Shown here: piece by piece, positions 25,399 to 32,329 of the stretch
Position numbering within the stretch: the first letter of the stretch is position 1
Layout: each line of letters begins with the position of its first letter
NCBI GenBank assembly: GCA_016180805.1
Contig: JACPAM010000251.1
Location: 1 to 32,365 of the forward strand
DNA from: Deltaproteobacteria bacterium
GTDB lineage: Bacteria > Desulfobacterota > Binatia > UBA9968
Direction: 5' to 3'
DNA: 32,365 bases
Translations under genes and position numbers: made by a program
Notes under the pieces: generated by a model
Database searches by the model: none
What the model was told of the DNA's origin: nothing
Seen by the model: the letters and a program-made list of their open reading frames with translations, nothing else

Positions 25399-26271
25399 TC
25401 AGATCCCCATTTTGTCCTCAGGCTTCCGTTTTATTCTATCCTTCACCCTCGGTATGCCGCTCCACTCCCCTGCCATCCAAAATTCCGTCAGGCTGCCGAA
25501 AGCACCCAGAGGAACGCTGATGGCCAGGATAAAATACCATAAACCATCACCGTAGCTACTGATCAGGGACGTAAGGCTCGCCACAATTTTCGCCGTCCCA
25601 TAACTCAGAACGGCGCCCATGATAAGGCGCATTCCACGCTCAATGCTGTTATGGGTTGCGTAAATTCCCCATAACGCGCCGACCGCGAATGCCAAGAAGG
25701 GGACCAAGAGTACGGCGAAGATAGCTCCGGCTCCGGCGCCTCTCGTCGATGCCTCTTCGAGCGTTTCTACCTCGGTTGTGGTGTCGACATGAACCTCTCC
25801 CCGGATCACCCGAAAAATATAATTGACTCCTGCGTGAATTCCCAAATCGCGTCTGAAGCCGTCAAAATAAAGGCCCACATGGGCCAGAAGTTTTTGGCTC
25901 GCCGCAGGTTCGGGAAAGAGGTGGCGCAGCTCTGAGCCCATTTGAACGCCGACTTTTCGCTCCTTCGGAGCGACGACAAGAAGGACAGATTTCTGTAAAT
26001 CCGTCTCCTCAAGCGGCAGGCTCTGAAAGGCTTTGCGGCCAAAGCTTTCGATGTCCTCATCTTCAAGAGTTCGTACCGTAAGAACGACTATGGCGTGGCC
26101 GGTCTGTCTTTTGAAGCGTTTCAGGCGCTCTTCCAGGTCATGAGCGCTAGGCTGCGGCATCATCCCGGCGAAGTCGTTGATGGTATCTTTAAGGACAGGG
26201 ACTTCCAGGGCAACTGAAAAAGGGCAGAATATCAGGCTGGCAAAAAAAAGAGCGAAGCCGAGGAATACCAT
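25399..26271 (-). CDS. TPM-domain (YgcG-like) membrane protein
   Basis: I place the start at ATG 26271, giving 290 residues with a signal peptide (residues 1-21). The open frame continues upstream to 26565, but that part runs through the dispersed repeat and is unlikely to be coding. Residues about 25-150 form a TPM domain: INDFAGMM, HAIVVLTVRTLEDEDIESFG and SVLLVVAPKERKVGVQMGSEL match the family pattern, though the usual GYGLE reads GSELR. Hydrophobic helices follow at about 185-205 and 215-275. TPM proteins act outside the inner membrane; some are phosphatases or photosystem II repair factors, others of unknown role. The gene is convergent with its left neighbour and bracketed by direct repeat copies 3 and 4. 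Confidence 0.78.
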   Translation of the reverse strand: MVFLGFALFFASLIFCPFSVALEVPVLKDTINDFAGMMPQPSAHDLEERLKRFKRQTGHAIVVLTVRTLEDEDIESFGRKAFQSLPLEETDLQKSVLLVVAPKERKVGVQMGSELRHLFPEPAASQKLLAHVGLYFDGFRRDLGIHAGVNYIFRVIRGEVHVDTTTEVETLEEASTRGAGAGAIFAVLLVPFLAFAVGALWGIYATHNSIERGMRLIMGAVLSYGTAKIVASLTSLISSYGDGLWYFILAISVPLGAFGSLTEFWMAGEWSGIPRVKDRIKRKPEDKMGI

Positions 26272-26831
26272 CTTATCCAATGTCTTGACGCGCTCCGTTT
26301 CAGAGCTGCCTAGCCCGGATTCTTCACGGCCGACAGGCCCTTCGGGGCGAGCAGGAAGGCCGCGGATGTCCTTGTCTGCGAGCGAGGGGAGCGCGAGCGA
26401 GGCTGCGGACGTCCGATTACAAACGATACGACTCATGGCACAAACCCATCGGCCGCAGCCGAGAGCGCGTTCCCCGAGGGAGCCTCGCAACAGGGACAGG
26501 CACCCAAGCGAGCCAGTCCCCTCGCCGCAGCCGAGAACGCGTTCCCTTCGGTCGTGGGCAAGCACGGCCGCGTCCGCCTCAGGCGGATCGGCCCCCGAGG
26601 GGCTTTCGAGGGGATCCGGGCTAGGTCAGTCACCAGCAAATTCCGCGTCCAGATCTTACACTGGAACCGTCGGGATTGGTAGTCACCGAATTGCCTTATA
26701 AAGAATGGCGCCGAAATACCTGTCCGCCTGCCCGCGCCCCGGCTGGCTGGCCGGAGGGAGGGGCTGGATATTTCCTCATCCTTGGGGTATGAAAGGTTGA
26801 ATTAACTGGGAGAAAGAGGGGTCGAACAAAC
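26272..26831. other. Spacer with dispersed repeat copy 4 and the methyltransferase upstream region
   Basis: About half of these 560 nt is repeat-family sequence (26378 to about 26620, with shorter echoes after the core). The last 190 nt precede the secreted methyltransferase-like gene. I see its ribosome-binding site (GAGGGG nine bases before the ATG) but no clear promoter boxes. Confidence 0.5.
26378..26483 (+). repeat. Dispersed intergenic repeat, copy 4
   Basis: Same orientation as copy 3 and about 1.18 kb from it. The 37-bp core has one mismatch to the others (GCGAGCGAG instead of GCGACCGAG). The middle and the GGGAG end are conserved with several substitutions. Confidence 0.85.
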
Positions 26832-27707
26832 ATGAAGGCATCCCGTTTTGTGCGCCGGTCTTTGTTGGCGCTGTGTCTGTCTGTGATCGCTGCCAGCGTT
26901 TTCGCGCAGGCGCAGCCGGGGAAAGAGCCATACGAGCCGCAGGTCGGCCAGGAAGGCAAGGATGTGGTGTGGGTGCCGACGCCGCAGGCGCTGGTGGAAA
27001 AAATGCTCGACATGGCGAAAGTCACGGCGAAAGATTACGTGATCGACCTCGGCTCGGGTGACGGGCGGACGGTTATCACTGCCGCGAAGCGCGGCGCCCG
27101 CACGCTGGGGATCGAATACAACCCGGACATGGTCGAGCTGTCCAAGCGCAATGCCGCCAAGGAAGGCGTCAGCGGCAAAGCCAATTTTGTTAAAGCCGAC
27201 CTGTTCGAGAGCGATTTCTCTCAGGCCACCGTGATTACCATGTTTCTGCTGCCCGAGATCAATCTCAAGCTGCGCCCGACGATCCTCGATCTCAAGCCCG
27301 GCACTCGTATCGTGTCGAACACCTTCACGATGGGAGAATGGACGGCTGACGAGACCGCCACGGTAAACGAGAACTGCGGCGGCTACTGCACGGCCTTGCT
27401 CTGGATCGTGCCGGCAAAAGTGGAAGGCACATGGCGACTTCCGCAAGGAGAGCTCGCGCTCAAGCAAAACTTCCAGATGATTTCCGGCACGCTCAAGTCC
27501 GGCAGTAATACCACGGCGATCACGAATGGCAGGCTCAGCGGGGATCAGATCAGTTTCAGTGCCGGCGGCGCCCGATACACCGGCCGCGTGAGCGGCAACG
27601 GCATTGAAGGGACCGTCAGATCCGGCGGCAGTGACAGCAAGTGGAACGCGACCCGCGTCGGAAGCCGGCGGCAGGGCCTTCGCGCGCTTGAGCGTGCGCT
27701 TCTTTAG
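26832..27707 (+). CDS. Secreted protein with class I SAM-methyltransferase domain
   Basis: A 291-residue protein. Residues 1-25 are a clear signal peptide (RR, a hydrophobic core, cleavage near VFA-QAQ). Residues about 50-170 form a Rossmann methyltransferase: motif I IDLGSGDG at 71-78, the acidic Glu95 at the end of the next strand (LGIEYNPDM), then NFVKADLFESDFSQ and TMFLLPEINLKLRP. The C-terminal 90 residues (from VEGTWRLPQGEL) look like a beta-rich domain with repeated G-strands. Motif I looks intact for SAM binding, yet SAM is not known to be available in the periplasm. The substrate is unknown. There is no operon partner; the next gene is convergent. Confidence 0.82.
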   Translation: MKASRFVRRSLLALCLSVIAASVFAQAQPGKEPYEPQVGQEGKDVVWVPTPQALVEKMLDMAKVTAKDYVIDLGSGDGRTVITAAKRGARTLGIEYNPDMVELSKRNAAKEGVSGKANFVKADLFESDFSQATVITMFLLPEINLKLRPTILDLKPGTRIVSNTFTMGEWTADETATVNENCGGYCTALLWIVPAKVEGTWRLPQGELALKQNFQMISGTLKSGSNTTAITNGRLSGDQISFSAGGARYTGRVSGNGIEGTVRSGGSDSKWNATRVGSRRQGLRALERALL

Positions 27708-27737
27708 GATGACCCCCAGCTTAATTCTCTGCCCGGC

Positions 27738-28607
27738 TCAGAACGTTGCGCCTGATTTCAGGTAGTGGTCGACGATTTCACCGGCGGTGGCAAACCAGAC
27801 GGCGTCATGGTCGCGGATGTAGTCTAGCGCGGACTCCAGCGCCCAGATCCGGTGCGGAAAGCCGATGACGTAGGGATGCACCGCGACCGCCATGACACGG
27901 CCTGACTCCGCCCCTTCGCGGTACAGCGTGTCGAACTGGCGGCGCATCATCTTCTCGAATTCGTCGCTGCTGCGGTTTTGGCGCAACATCGCGGGCAGGT
28001 CGTTGATCTCCACGGAATAGGGCAGCGCAACCATGCGCCGGCCGCCGATGTCCATCAGGTAGGGTTGGTCGTCGTTGTTCCAGTCGCAGACGTACTCGAT
28101 CCCCTCCTCGGCGAAGTATTCCAGCGAGTCCCAGGTTTCCATCATCCCCGACCCGAGCCAGCCCGTGGGCCGCCTGCCCGTCGCCTGGGCGACGCGGGCC
28201 AGCGCATCGTGGATCACCTGCCGCTCGGTCTCGGGCGGTATGTCGCTCAGCCGGCGCGAGTTGGACTGGCCGTGGCCGAGGAATTCCCAGCCCAGCGCCG
28301 CGGCGTCTTCGACGATCTGGGGATAGTCGTCGCAGACCTCGGAATTGAGCGACGCCGTAGCGCGGATGCCGCGCTTGGATAGCACCTCCATGATCCGGAA
28401 TATGCCAACGCGCGCGCCGTAATCGCGGAGTGACCAGGCCGGCACGTCGGGGACCTTGCCGCTGCCGGTTGGTACGGGCTCGTTCAGCGCGAATACCTCG
28501 ATGTTCGGGCACACCCAGACGGCGACACGCGCGCCGGTCGGCCATTTTAGCTTCGGGCGGCGGTTGATCGGGGTATAAGGAAAAGGGCCGTAGCGCCGGG
28601 GTTTCAT
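27738..28607 (-). CDS. PuuE-like polysaccharide deacetylase family hydrolase
   Basis: A 289-residue protein from ATG 28607, chosen because AGGAGG lies nine bases upstream; an in-frame start at 28655 lacks this. It matches the PuuE/allantoinase-like branch of carbohydrate esterase family 4: VAVWVCPNIEVFALNEP, WSLRDYGARVGIFRIMEVL, EFLGHGQSNSRRL, GWLGSGMMET, YVCDWNNDDQPY and AVHPYVIGFPHR. Members hydrolyse cyclic amides such as allantoin, or N-acetyl groups; the substrate here is not clear. There is no signal peptide, so it should be cytoplasmic. It is transcribed alone, divergent from the MFS gene. Confidence 0.9.
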   Translation of the reverse strand: MKPRRYGPFPYTPINRRPKLKWPTGARVAVWVCPNIEVFALNEPVPTGSGKVPDVPAWSLRDYGARVGIFRIMEVLSKRGIRATASLNSEVCDDYPQIVEDAAALGWEFLGHGQSNSRRLSDIPPETERQVIHDALARVAQATGRRPTGWLGSGMMETWDSLEYFAEEGIEYVCDWNNDDQPYLMDIGGRRMVALPYSVEINDLPAMLRQNRSSDEFEKMMRRQFDTLYREGAESGRVMAVAVHPYVIGFPHRIWALESALDYIRDHDAVWFATAGEIVDHYLKSGATF

Positions 28608-28827
28608 TTGAGATCGCCTCCTTCGGTCCTGCGGGATCGGGACGAGCCATCCCACGAGTCAAAGACCGACCCGAAAATAAGTCAAGTCTATGATGGGCGT
28701 CAAGAGGCGGGGAAGGCAAATTGACATCAGGCCGCCTTATAGGATACTTTTCGCCGCTATCCCTATATCCGAAGAAAGGTCGACCACGAAGCTATTTCGC
28801 GCCGGGCTACTCGTGCGCACGGCAACT

Positions 28828-30051
28828 ATGAGACTCAACTCCACTGCCCGCGGTCTGTTTGTCCTTTACAGTAGTACCCTGCTGTCGGCAGGTTGGGCGA
28901 TGGTCATCCCCACCATTCCGGTGCTCGCCACGCACTTCGGCATCTCCGCAGGCGCTGCGGCGCAGACTGTGACCGCTTTCGCGGTCGGCAGATTCGTGGG
29001 GATGCCCATCAGCGGGATGGCGTTGGACCGCCTGGGCACGCGTGGCGCGCTGGTGGGCGGGCCGCTGGCGGTTAGCGTTGCCGCATTGGTGGCTGCGAGC
29101 GCGCCGTGGTTCGGCATGATTTTAGTCTCGCTGTTCGTGATGGGCGCCGGGGACAGCGTGTGGACGCTGGGCCGTGAGGTGGCGGGTATCGATCTCACCC
29201 GAAAGGACCAGAGAGGGCGCGTCCTCAGCGGCTTCCACGGCATTCACAACATCGGCTTGGCGCTGGGACCGCTGATCGGCGGCGTGCTCACCGAGGCCGT
29301 AAGCTTCAAGGCGGTGTTCATCGCCAGCGCGGCATGCGCGGCGGTTTCCGTGCCCCTTGGGTTGATCCCCGACACGGCCCGGCCTGCTCAAGCCCCCCAG
29401 GTAGTCTCCGAAGCCGTGAAGGGCTGTGGCCTTGCGCCCCTACTCCAGCGGCTGCGCGGGCTGGCGGGGCTATTCACCCAGATCCAGCCGCAACTGCGCG
29501 CGACCTACGCGATGCTCGTCTTGGCCACGCTCACGAGCTTCATGCACCGCAGCACGATGCAGAGTATGCTCCCGCTCTACGCGGGCTCTTACCTTGGCTT
29601 CACGCCCACGGAAGTAGGTCTTCTGTTCAGCATCTCGGGAGCGTTTGTGTTCGCCATGATTTTGCCCGCGGGGTTTGTCATCGACAAAGTGGGCAGGAAG
29701 TGGGCCACGGTCCCCAGCACGGGTATCCCGGCTGTGGCGTTCCTGCTGATCCCTTTTTCAGACACCTTCATCCGGCTCGCCGTCTTGGTATCGCTCGTGG
29801 GCGTGGCCAACGGCCTTTCGTTGGGCTCGCTCGCAACGTCGACCTACGATGTAGTCCCGCCGAGCGCCCGTGGGCGGCTGCAAGCAGCGCGCCGGACAGT
29901 GGCTGAGATAGGCGGCGCGTGCGCGCCGTTGCTGGGCGGGCTTCTGGCCAACCTCTTCAACCCGGGCGTGCCGTTTCTGGTCTACGCTCCTCTGCTGGTG
30001 TTGTCGGCGGTCCTGCTAGCCGTGGTTGGCCGCGAGACTCTGGTGAGGTAG
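28828..30051 (+). CDS. Major facilitator superfamily transporter
   Basis: A polytopic protein with about 12 hydrophobic segments. Loop 2-3 has the MFS motif A form GMALDRLGTRGALVGG, and the symmetric loop in the second half reads GFVIDKVGRKWATV. I chose ATG 28828 (407 residues), which puts the first helix (LFVLYSSTLLSAGWAMVIPTIPVL) near the N-terminus. The frame is open back to 28690, but that extension is not helical membrane sequence. No clear Shine-Dalgarno is visible for either start. It would be a drug/metabolite or solute antiporter; the cargo is unknown. Confidence 0.87.
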   Translation: MRLNSTARGLFVLYSSTLLSAGWAMVIPTIPVLATHFGISAGAAAQTVTAFAVGRFVGMPISGMALDRLGTRGALVGGPLAVSVAALVAASAPWFGMILVSLFVMGAGDSVWTLGREVAGIDLTRKDQRGRVLSGFHGIHNIGLALGPLIGGVLTEAVSFKAVFIASAACAAVSVPLGLIPDTARPAQAPQVVSEAVKGCGLAPLLQRLRGLAGLFTQIQPQLRATYAMLVLATLTSFMHRSTMQSMLPLYAGSYLGFTPTEVGLLFSISGAFVFAMILPAGFVIDKVGRKWATVPSTGIPAVAFLLIPFSDTFIRLAVLVSLVGVANGLSLGSLATSTYDVVPPSARGRLQAARRTVAEIGGACAPLLGGLLANLFNPGVPFLVYAPLLVLSAVLLAVVGRETLVR

Positions 30052-30438
30052 AAGGCGCCCCGATTACAAATCCCGAACACGAGTCACGGGGAGGGACCGG
30101 CGGCTTCTAGCGCCCGGCGGCAGGTGAGAATGGGATACCGGCAAAAAATCCGCGTCAAGAAATCAAGTTATATCGAACACGGGGTTTGAATCCCCGTGTT
30201 CGACCAAAGGGGAGAGCTACCGCTTCTCCCCTTTGGAAACCCCATCGGCTTTGTGCCCGGGCGGGGTTTATATTGAATCAATAGGCCAGACCCTTGTTTC
30301 CGATCCGCTTGTCAGTGTTTGACCCGAACTGATATAAGAGGAAGAGAATGGACATTCAAAAAGCGCCCGTGAGAAGAAGCTCCATGTTCCGGGAGCGGAG
30401 GTGGAAAAGGTCGGGATCCCTTGAAGGAGAAACTGACA
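30052..30438. other. Structured upstream region of the selenoprotein MerB-like gene
   Basis: These 387 nt between the MFS gene and the MerB-like gene contain the hairpin block at 30173-30283 and a 32-codon open frame (30348-30446). Bases 30052-30172 show nothing I recognise. Confidence 0.5.
30173..30283. promoter_or_regulatory. Block of abutting hairpins upstream of the MerB-like gene
   Basis: Three perfect stems follow one another with no spacer: 30173-30184 with 30192-30203 (12 bp, loop TTTGAAT), 30204-30215 with 30225-30236 (12 bp, loop of 9), and 30237-30243 with 30263-30269 (7 bp, with GCCCGGGC inside the loop). A palindrome TATTGAATCAATA follows at 30271-30283. No T-tract follows the GC-rich stems. 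This could be a structured leader or small RNA, an MFS transcript end, or tandem operators; I cannot tell which. Confidence 0.6.
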
Positions 30439-30446
30439 ATGGCTGA
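30348..30446 (+). CDS. Possible 32-codon leader ORF overlapping the MerB-like start
   Basis: An ATG at 30348 preceded by AGAGGAAGAG opens a 32-residue, strongly basic frame (MDIQKAPVRRSSMFRERRW...). Its TGA at 30444-30446 overlaps the first codons of the MerB-like gene in another frame. It could couple translation of the lyase homologue. No homology is recognised, and such short frames arise by chance. Confidence 0.25.
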   Translation: MDIQKAPVRRSSMFRERRWKRSGSLEGETDNG

Positions 30447-31101
30447 GCCAGCAACGCTCGACAAGGCCTTTCACGGTATTATGCGGAGCTTCATCGAGAC
30501 CGGCCGGGCACCCCATTACACGGAGACGGCGGTTGCGCTCGGGGTCTCGGTAGAAGAAGCGCGTCAGATCTTTCGTGATCTTGAAGCCACGGGGTATTCA
30601 TTCTTTCTACATCCCGAGACCGACCAAATCGTCTCGGTGGCGCCGTTTAACAACCTGCCCAACCAATACCGCATTGCCATAGACGGCGAGCAGAAATGGT
30701 TCGCCCAGTGAGGGTTTGAAGCGCTGGCGGTACGCTGGCTCTTTCCGGGAAAAACGGTGAGGATGGACGCGCCCTGTTTGGATTGCGGTGAGCCCATGGT
30801 GATCGTGATGAGGGACGAGGAAGTACTGACGGTCGAGCCTAAGTCCATCGTGGGGTACTCCATCACTCCCATCGGCGTGCAGGGACCAGGGCGCGCTTAC
30901 AGGTGAGCGAACATGAACCTCTTCCGGTCGGAAGAGCACGCTCGCCGGTGGTCCGAGTTTAAACCCTACTATTTGGAGAACCTTAAGCCGCTGTCTTTCT
31001 GGCTGGAACGCTTTGGTAACGAGATGATGCGTAGTCGTGGTCGGGCGGACTTTATTTCGTGGTATACGGCCTGGCGCTTAGCGCAGGCCAGGAAGAAATG
31101 A
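30439..31101 (+). CDS. MerB-family organomercurial lyase homologue, predicted selenoprotein with two selenocysteines (in-frame TGA)
   Basis: One frame of 221 codons contains TGA at 30709-30711 (codon 91) and 30904-30906 (codon 156) before the final TGA. The N-terminal part is the MerB helix-turn-helix (FHGIMRSFIETGRAPHYTE, then EEARQIFRDLEATGY). Codon 91 lies in QKWFAQ-U-GFEALAVRWLFPG, which aligns with MerB RRLYAW-C96-ALDTLIFPALIG; Glu94 sits where MerB has Asp99. PCLDCG (Cys113, Cys116) aligns near MerB Cys117. Codon 156, in GRAYR-U-ANMNLFRSEEHARRW, aligns with QSF-C159-CHVHFFASVPTAEDW. Spacing between the sites is 65 residues versus 63. There is no frameshift, and total length (220) matches MerB (212). 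MerB cleaves carbon-mercury bonds using these thiols; selenols would be stronger metal ligands. The start at ATG 30439 has AAGGAG nine bases upstream. Conventional calling would split the gene into 30421-30711 and 30913-31101. Confidence 0.85.
30720..30736 (+). promoter_or_regulatory. Weak candidate SECIS after the first in-frame TGA
   Basis: AGCG (30720-30723) pairs with CGCT (30733-30736). With C724 bulged and T725-A732 paired, the apical loop becomes GGCGGT, starting 14 nt after the TGA. Bacterial SECIS elements have a short bulged stem and a G-rich apical loop about 15-20 nt after the UGA. The fold is short and could be chance. Confidence 0.4.
30919..30936 (+). promoter_or_regulatory. Bacterial SECIS hairpin after the second in-frame TGA
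   Basis: A perfect 7-bp stem CTCTTCC / GGAAGAG closes the tetraloop GGTC. The loop's first G lies at position 20 after the TGA (30904-30906). The E. coli fdhF SECIS has the loop GGUC with its first G at position 19 after the UGA, so both loop sequence and spacing agree. The hairpin lies inside the coding sequence for Leu-Phe-Arg-Ser-Glu-Glu. Confidence 0.75.
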
Positions 31102-31159
31102 CGGACAGGTGAAATACAATAGCAAATTCTATCATTTTCATTAGAGGAGGATTTCGACT

Positions 31160-32329
31160 GTGATAATGCTAGGCACGGACATGAAGGTCGCCGAGGCCCC
31201 CAAAGATGGCCTTAAAGACTACACGAAAGTCGACCCCTACGCGGAATGGCTGAAGAAGGAAGGTGTGAAAGTGTATGAGGAGTTCTACTTCCCGAGCCTA
31301 GCGAAGATCGAGCTGGGGCCGTGGCCGCGTAAGGGGGGCAATGGCGCAGTCATCCACATCGCCAACCGCCACATACCCAACGACTGTCATGTCGTCGAGA
31401 TCAAACCTAAGGGAAAGTCCGAGCCGGAGCACCACATGTACGAGCTCACGATCTACGTGGTTTCGGGCCACGGGGCAACGACGATCTGGCAAAATGGAAA
31501 GGACGAGAAGCGCAGGCAAAGCTTTGAGTGGCACGCCGGAAGCCTCTTTTGCATTCCGCTCAACGTGTGCTACCAGAACTTCAACGGCAGCGGCGACGAG
31601 CCTGTCCGCTACATCGCCGTGACCAACGCGCCTCCGATGATGCGTCTCTTTGGTGACAACGAATTCATATTCAACTGCGATTACATCTTCAGCGCTCGCT
31701 ATTCGGGCGAGGAGGACTACTTCAGCGGCAAGGGCAAGCTCTTCACGCGACGGATCTGGGAGTCGAACTTCATCGCCAACGCGCCGGACATGCCGTTGTA
31801 TGGATGGAAGGAGCGAGGTGCCGGCGGCATCAACGCGATGTTGGAGATGGCCAACAACAACATGAAGAACCATATCTCCGAGTTCCCCGTGGGTACGTAC
31901 AAGAAGGCCCACCGGCACGGCCCGGGCCCGCACCTCGTGCTGCTCAGCGGCACCGCCGGCTACTCCTTGCTTTGGACCAAGGAAGACCGCTCCGACATGA
32001 TCAAGTGCGACTGGCAGGTCGGGTCCATGGTCATCATTCCTGGCGACAACTGCTTCCACCAGCACTTCAACTCCGGGAGCACTCGGGCCCGCTACCTGGC
32101 TCTCCGCTCGGGCGATATGGGCCTCGAAACGCCCAGGGGCGGTGGCGGGGAGGGTGCCGACCGGAGCCTGAAGGAGGGCGGCTGGCAGATCGAGTACGAG
32201 GACGAAGACCGCGAGATCCACGAGATCTTCGAGAAGGAGCTTGTGGCCCATGGCGCGAGGTGCAAAATGAAGGCATTCGTTCCCTGGTGCACCGGCGAGG
32301 TGGGACCGACAAGCGAGCGAGACACGTAA
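31160..32329 (+). CDS. Bicupin (two-domain cupin) protein of unknown activity
   Basis: A 389-residue protein with two cupin barrels. Domain 1 (about residues 60-160) has EPEHHMYELTIYVVSGHG as motif 1, but its motif 2 reads PLNVCYQNFN, lacking the usual His. Domain 2 (about 235-315) has KKAHRHGPGPHLVLLSGTAG and PGDNCFHQHFN, with a full set of His ligands. Metal chemistry is therefore expected mainly in domain 2. Similar proteins are sometimes named ethanolamine ammonia-lyase activating protein, a label I do not trust here. The GTG start at 31160 has AGAGGAGG nine bases upstream. It lies 58 nt after the selenoprotein gene on the same strand, so co-transcription is likely. Confidence 0.85.
   Translation: MIMLGTDMKVAEAPKDGLKDYTKVDPYAEWLKKEGVKVYEEFYFPSLAKIELGPWPRKGGNGAVIHIANRHIPNDCHVVEIKPKGKSEPEHHMYELTIYVVSGHGATTIWQNGKDEKRRQSFEWHAGSLFCIPLNVCYQNFNGSGDEPVRYIAVTNAPPMMRLFGDNEFIFNCDYIFSARYSGEEDYFSGKGKLFTRRIWESNFIANAPDMPLYGWKERGAGGINAMLEMANNNMKNHISEFPVGTYKKAHRHGPGPHLVLLSGTAGYSLLWTKEDRSDMIKCDWQVGSMVIIPGDNCFHQHFNSGSTRARYLALRSGDMGLETPRGGGGEGADRSLKEGGWQIEYEDEDREIHEIFEKELVAHGARCKMKAFVPWCTGEVGPTSERDT

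Noticed and set aside
26272-26565. N-terminal extension of the TPM protein across the dispersed repeat
   Set aside because: The extra residues derive from repeat copy 4 and its flank, while a proper signal peptide begins at ATG 26271.
30173-30206. tRNA gene suggested by the GGGGTTTGAATCCCC T-arm-like loop and following CCA
   Set aside because: The 5' arm pairs directly with the adjacent 3' arm, there is no D-arm or anticodon arm, and the loop lacks the nearly invariant C of TTC.
30709-30906. Reading the MerB-like gene as a pseudogene with two nonsense mutations
   Set aside because: There are no frameshifts or other decay over 221 codons, both stops are TGA (never TAG or TAA), both sit at catalytic Cys positions, and the second has a SECIS-like hairpin.
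30709-30906. TGA reassigned to another amino acid throughout this genome (alternative code)
   Set aside because: TGA acts as a normal stop in other genes here, for example at 7078-7080 and for the TAXI binding protein at 14255-14257, each followed by a well-placed next gene start.
31160-32329. Bicupin as gentisate 1,2-dioxygenase completing the salicylate pathway
   Set aside because: The length and two-cupin architecture fit, but the sequence around the metal motifs does not look like gentisate dioxygenases, and it is 25 kb from the ligase operon.
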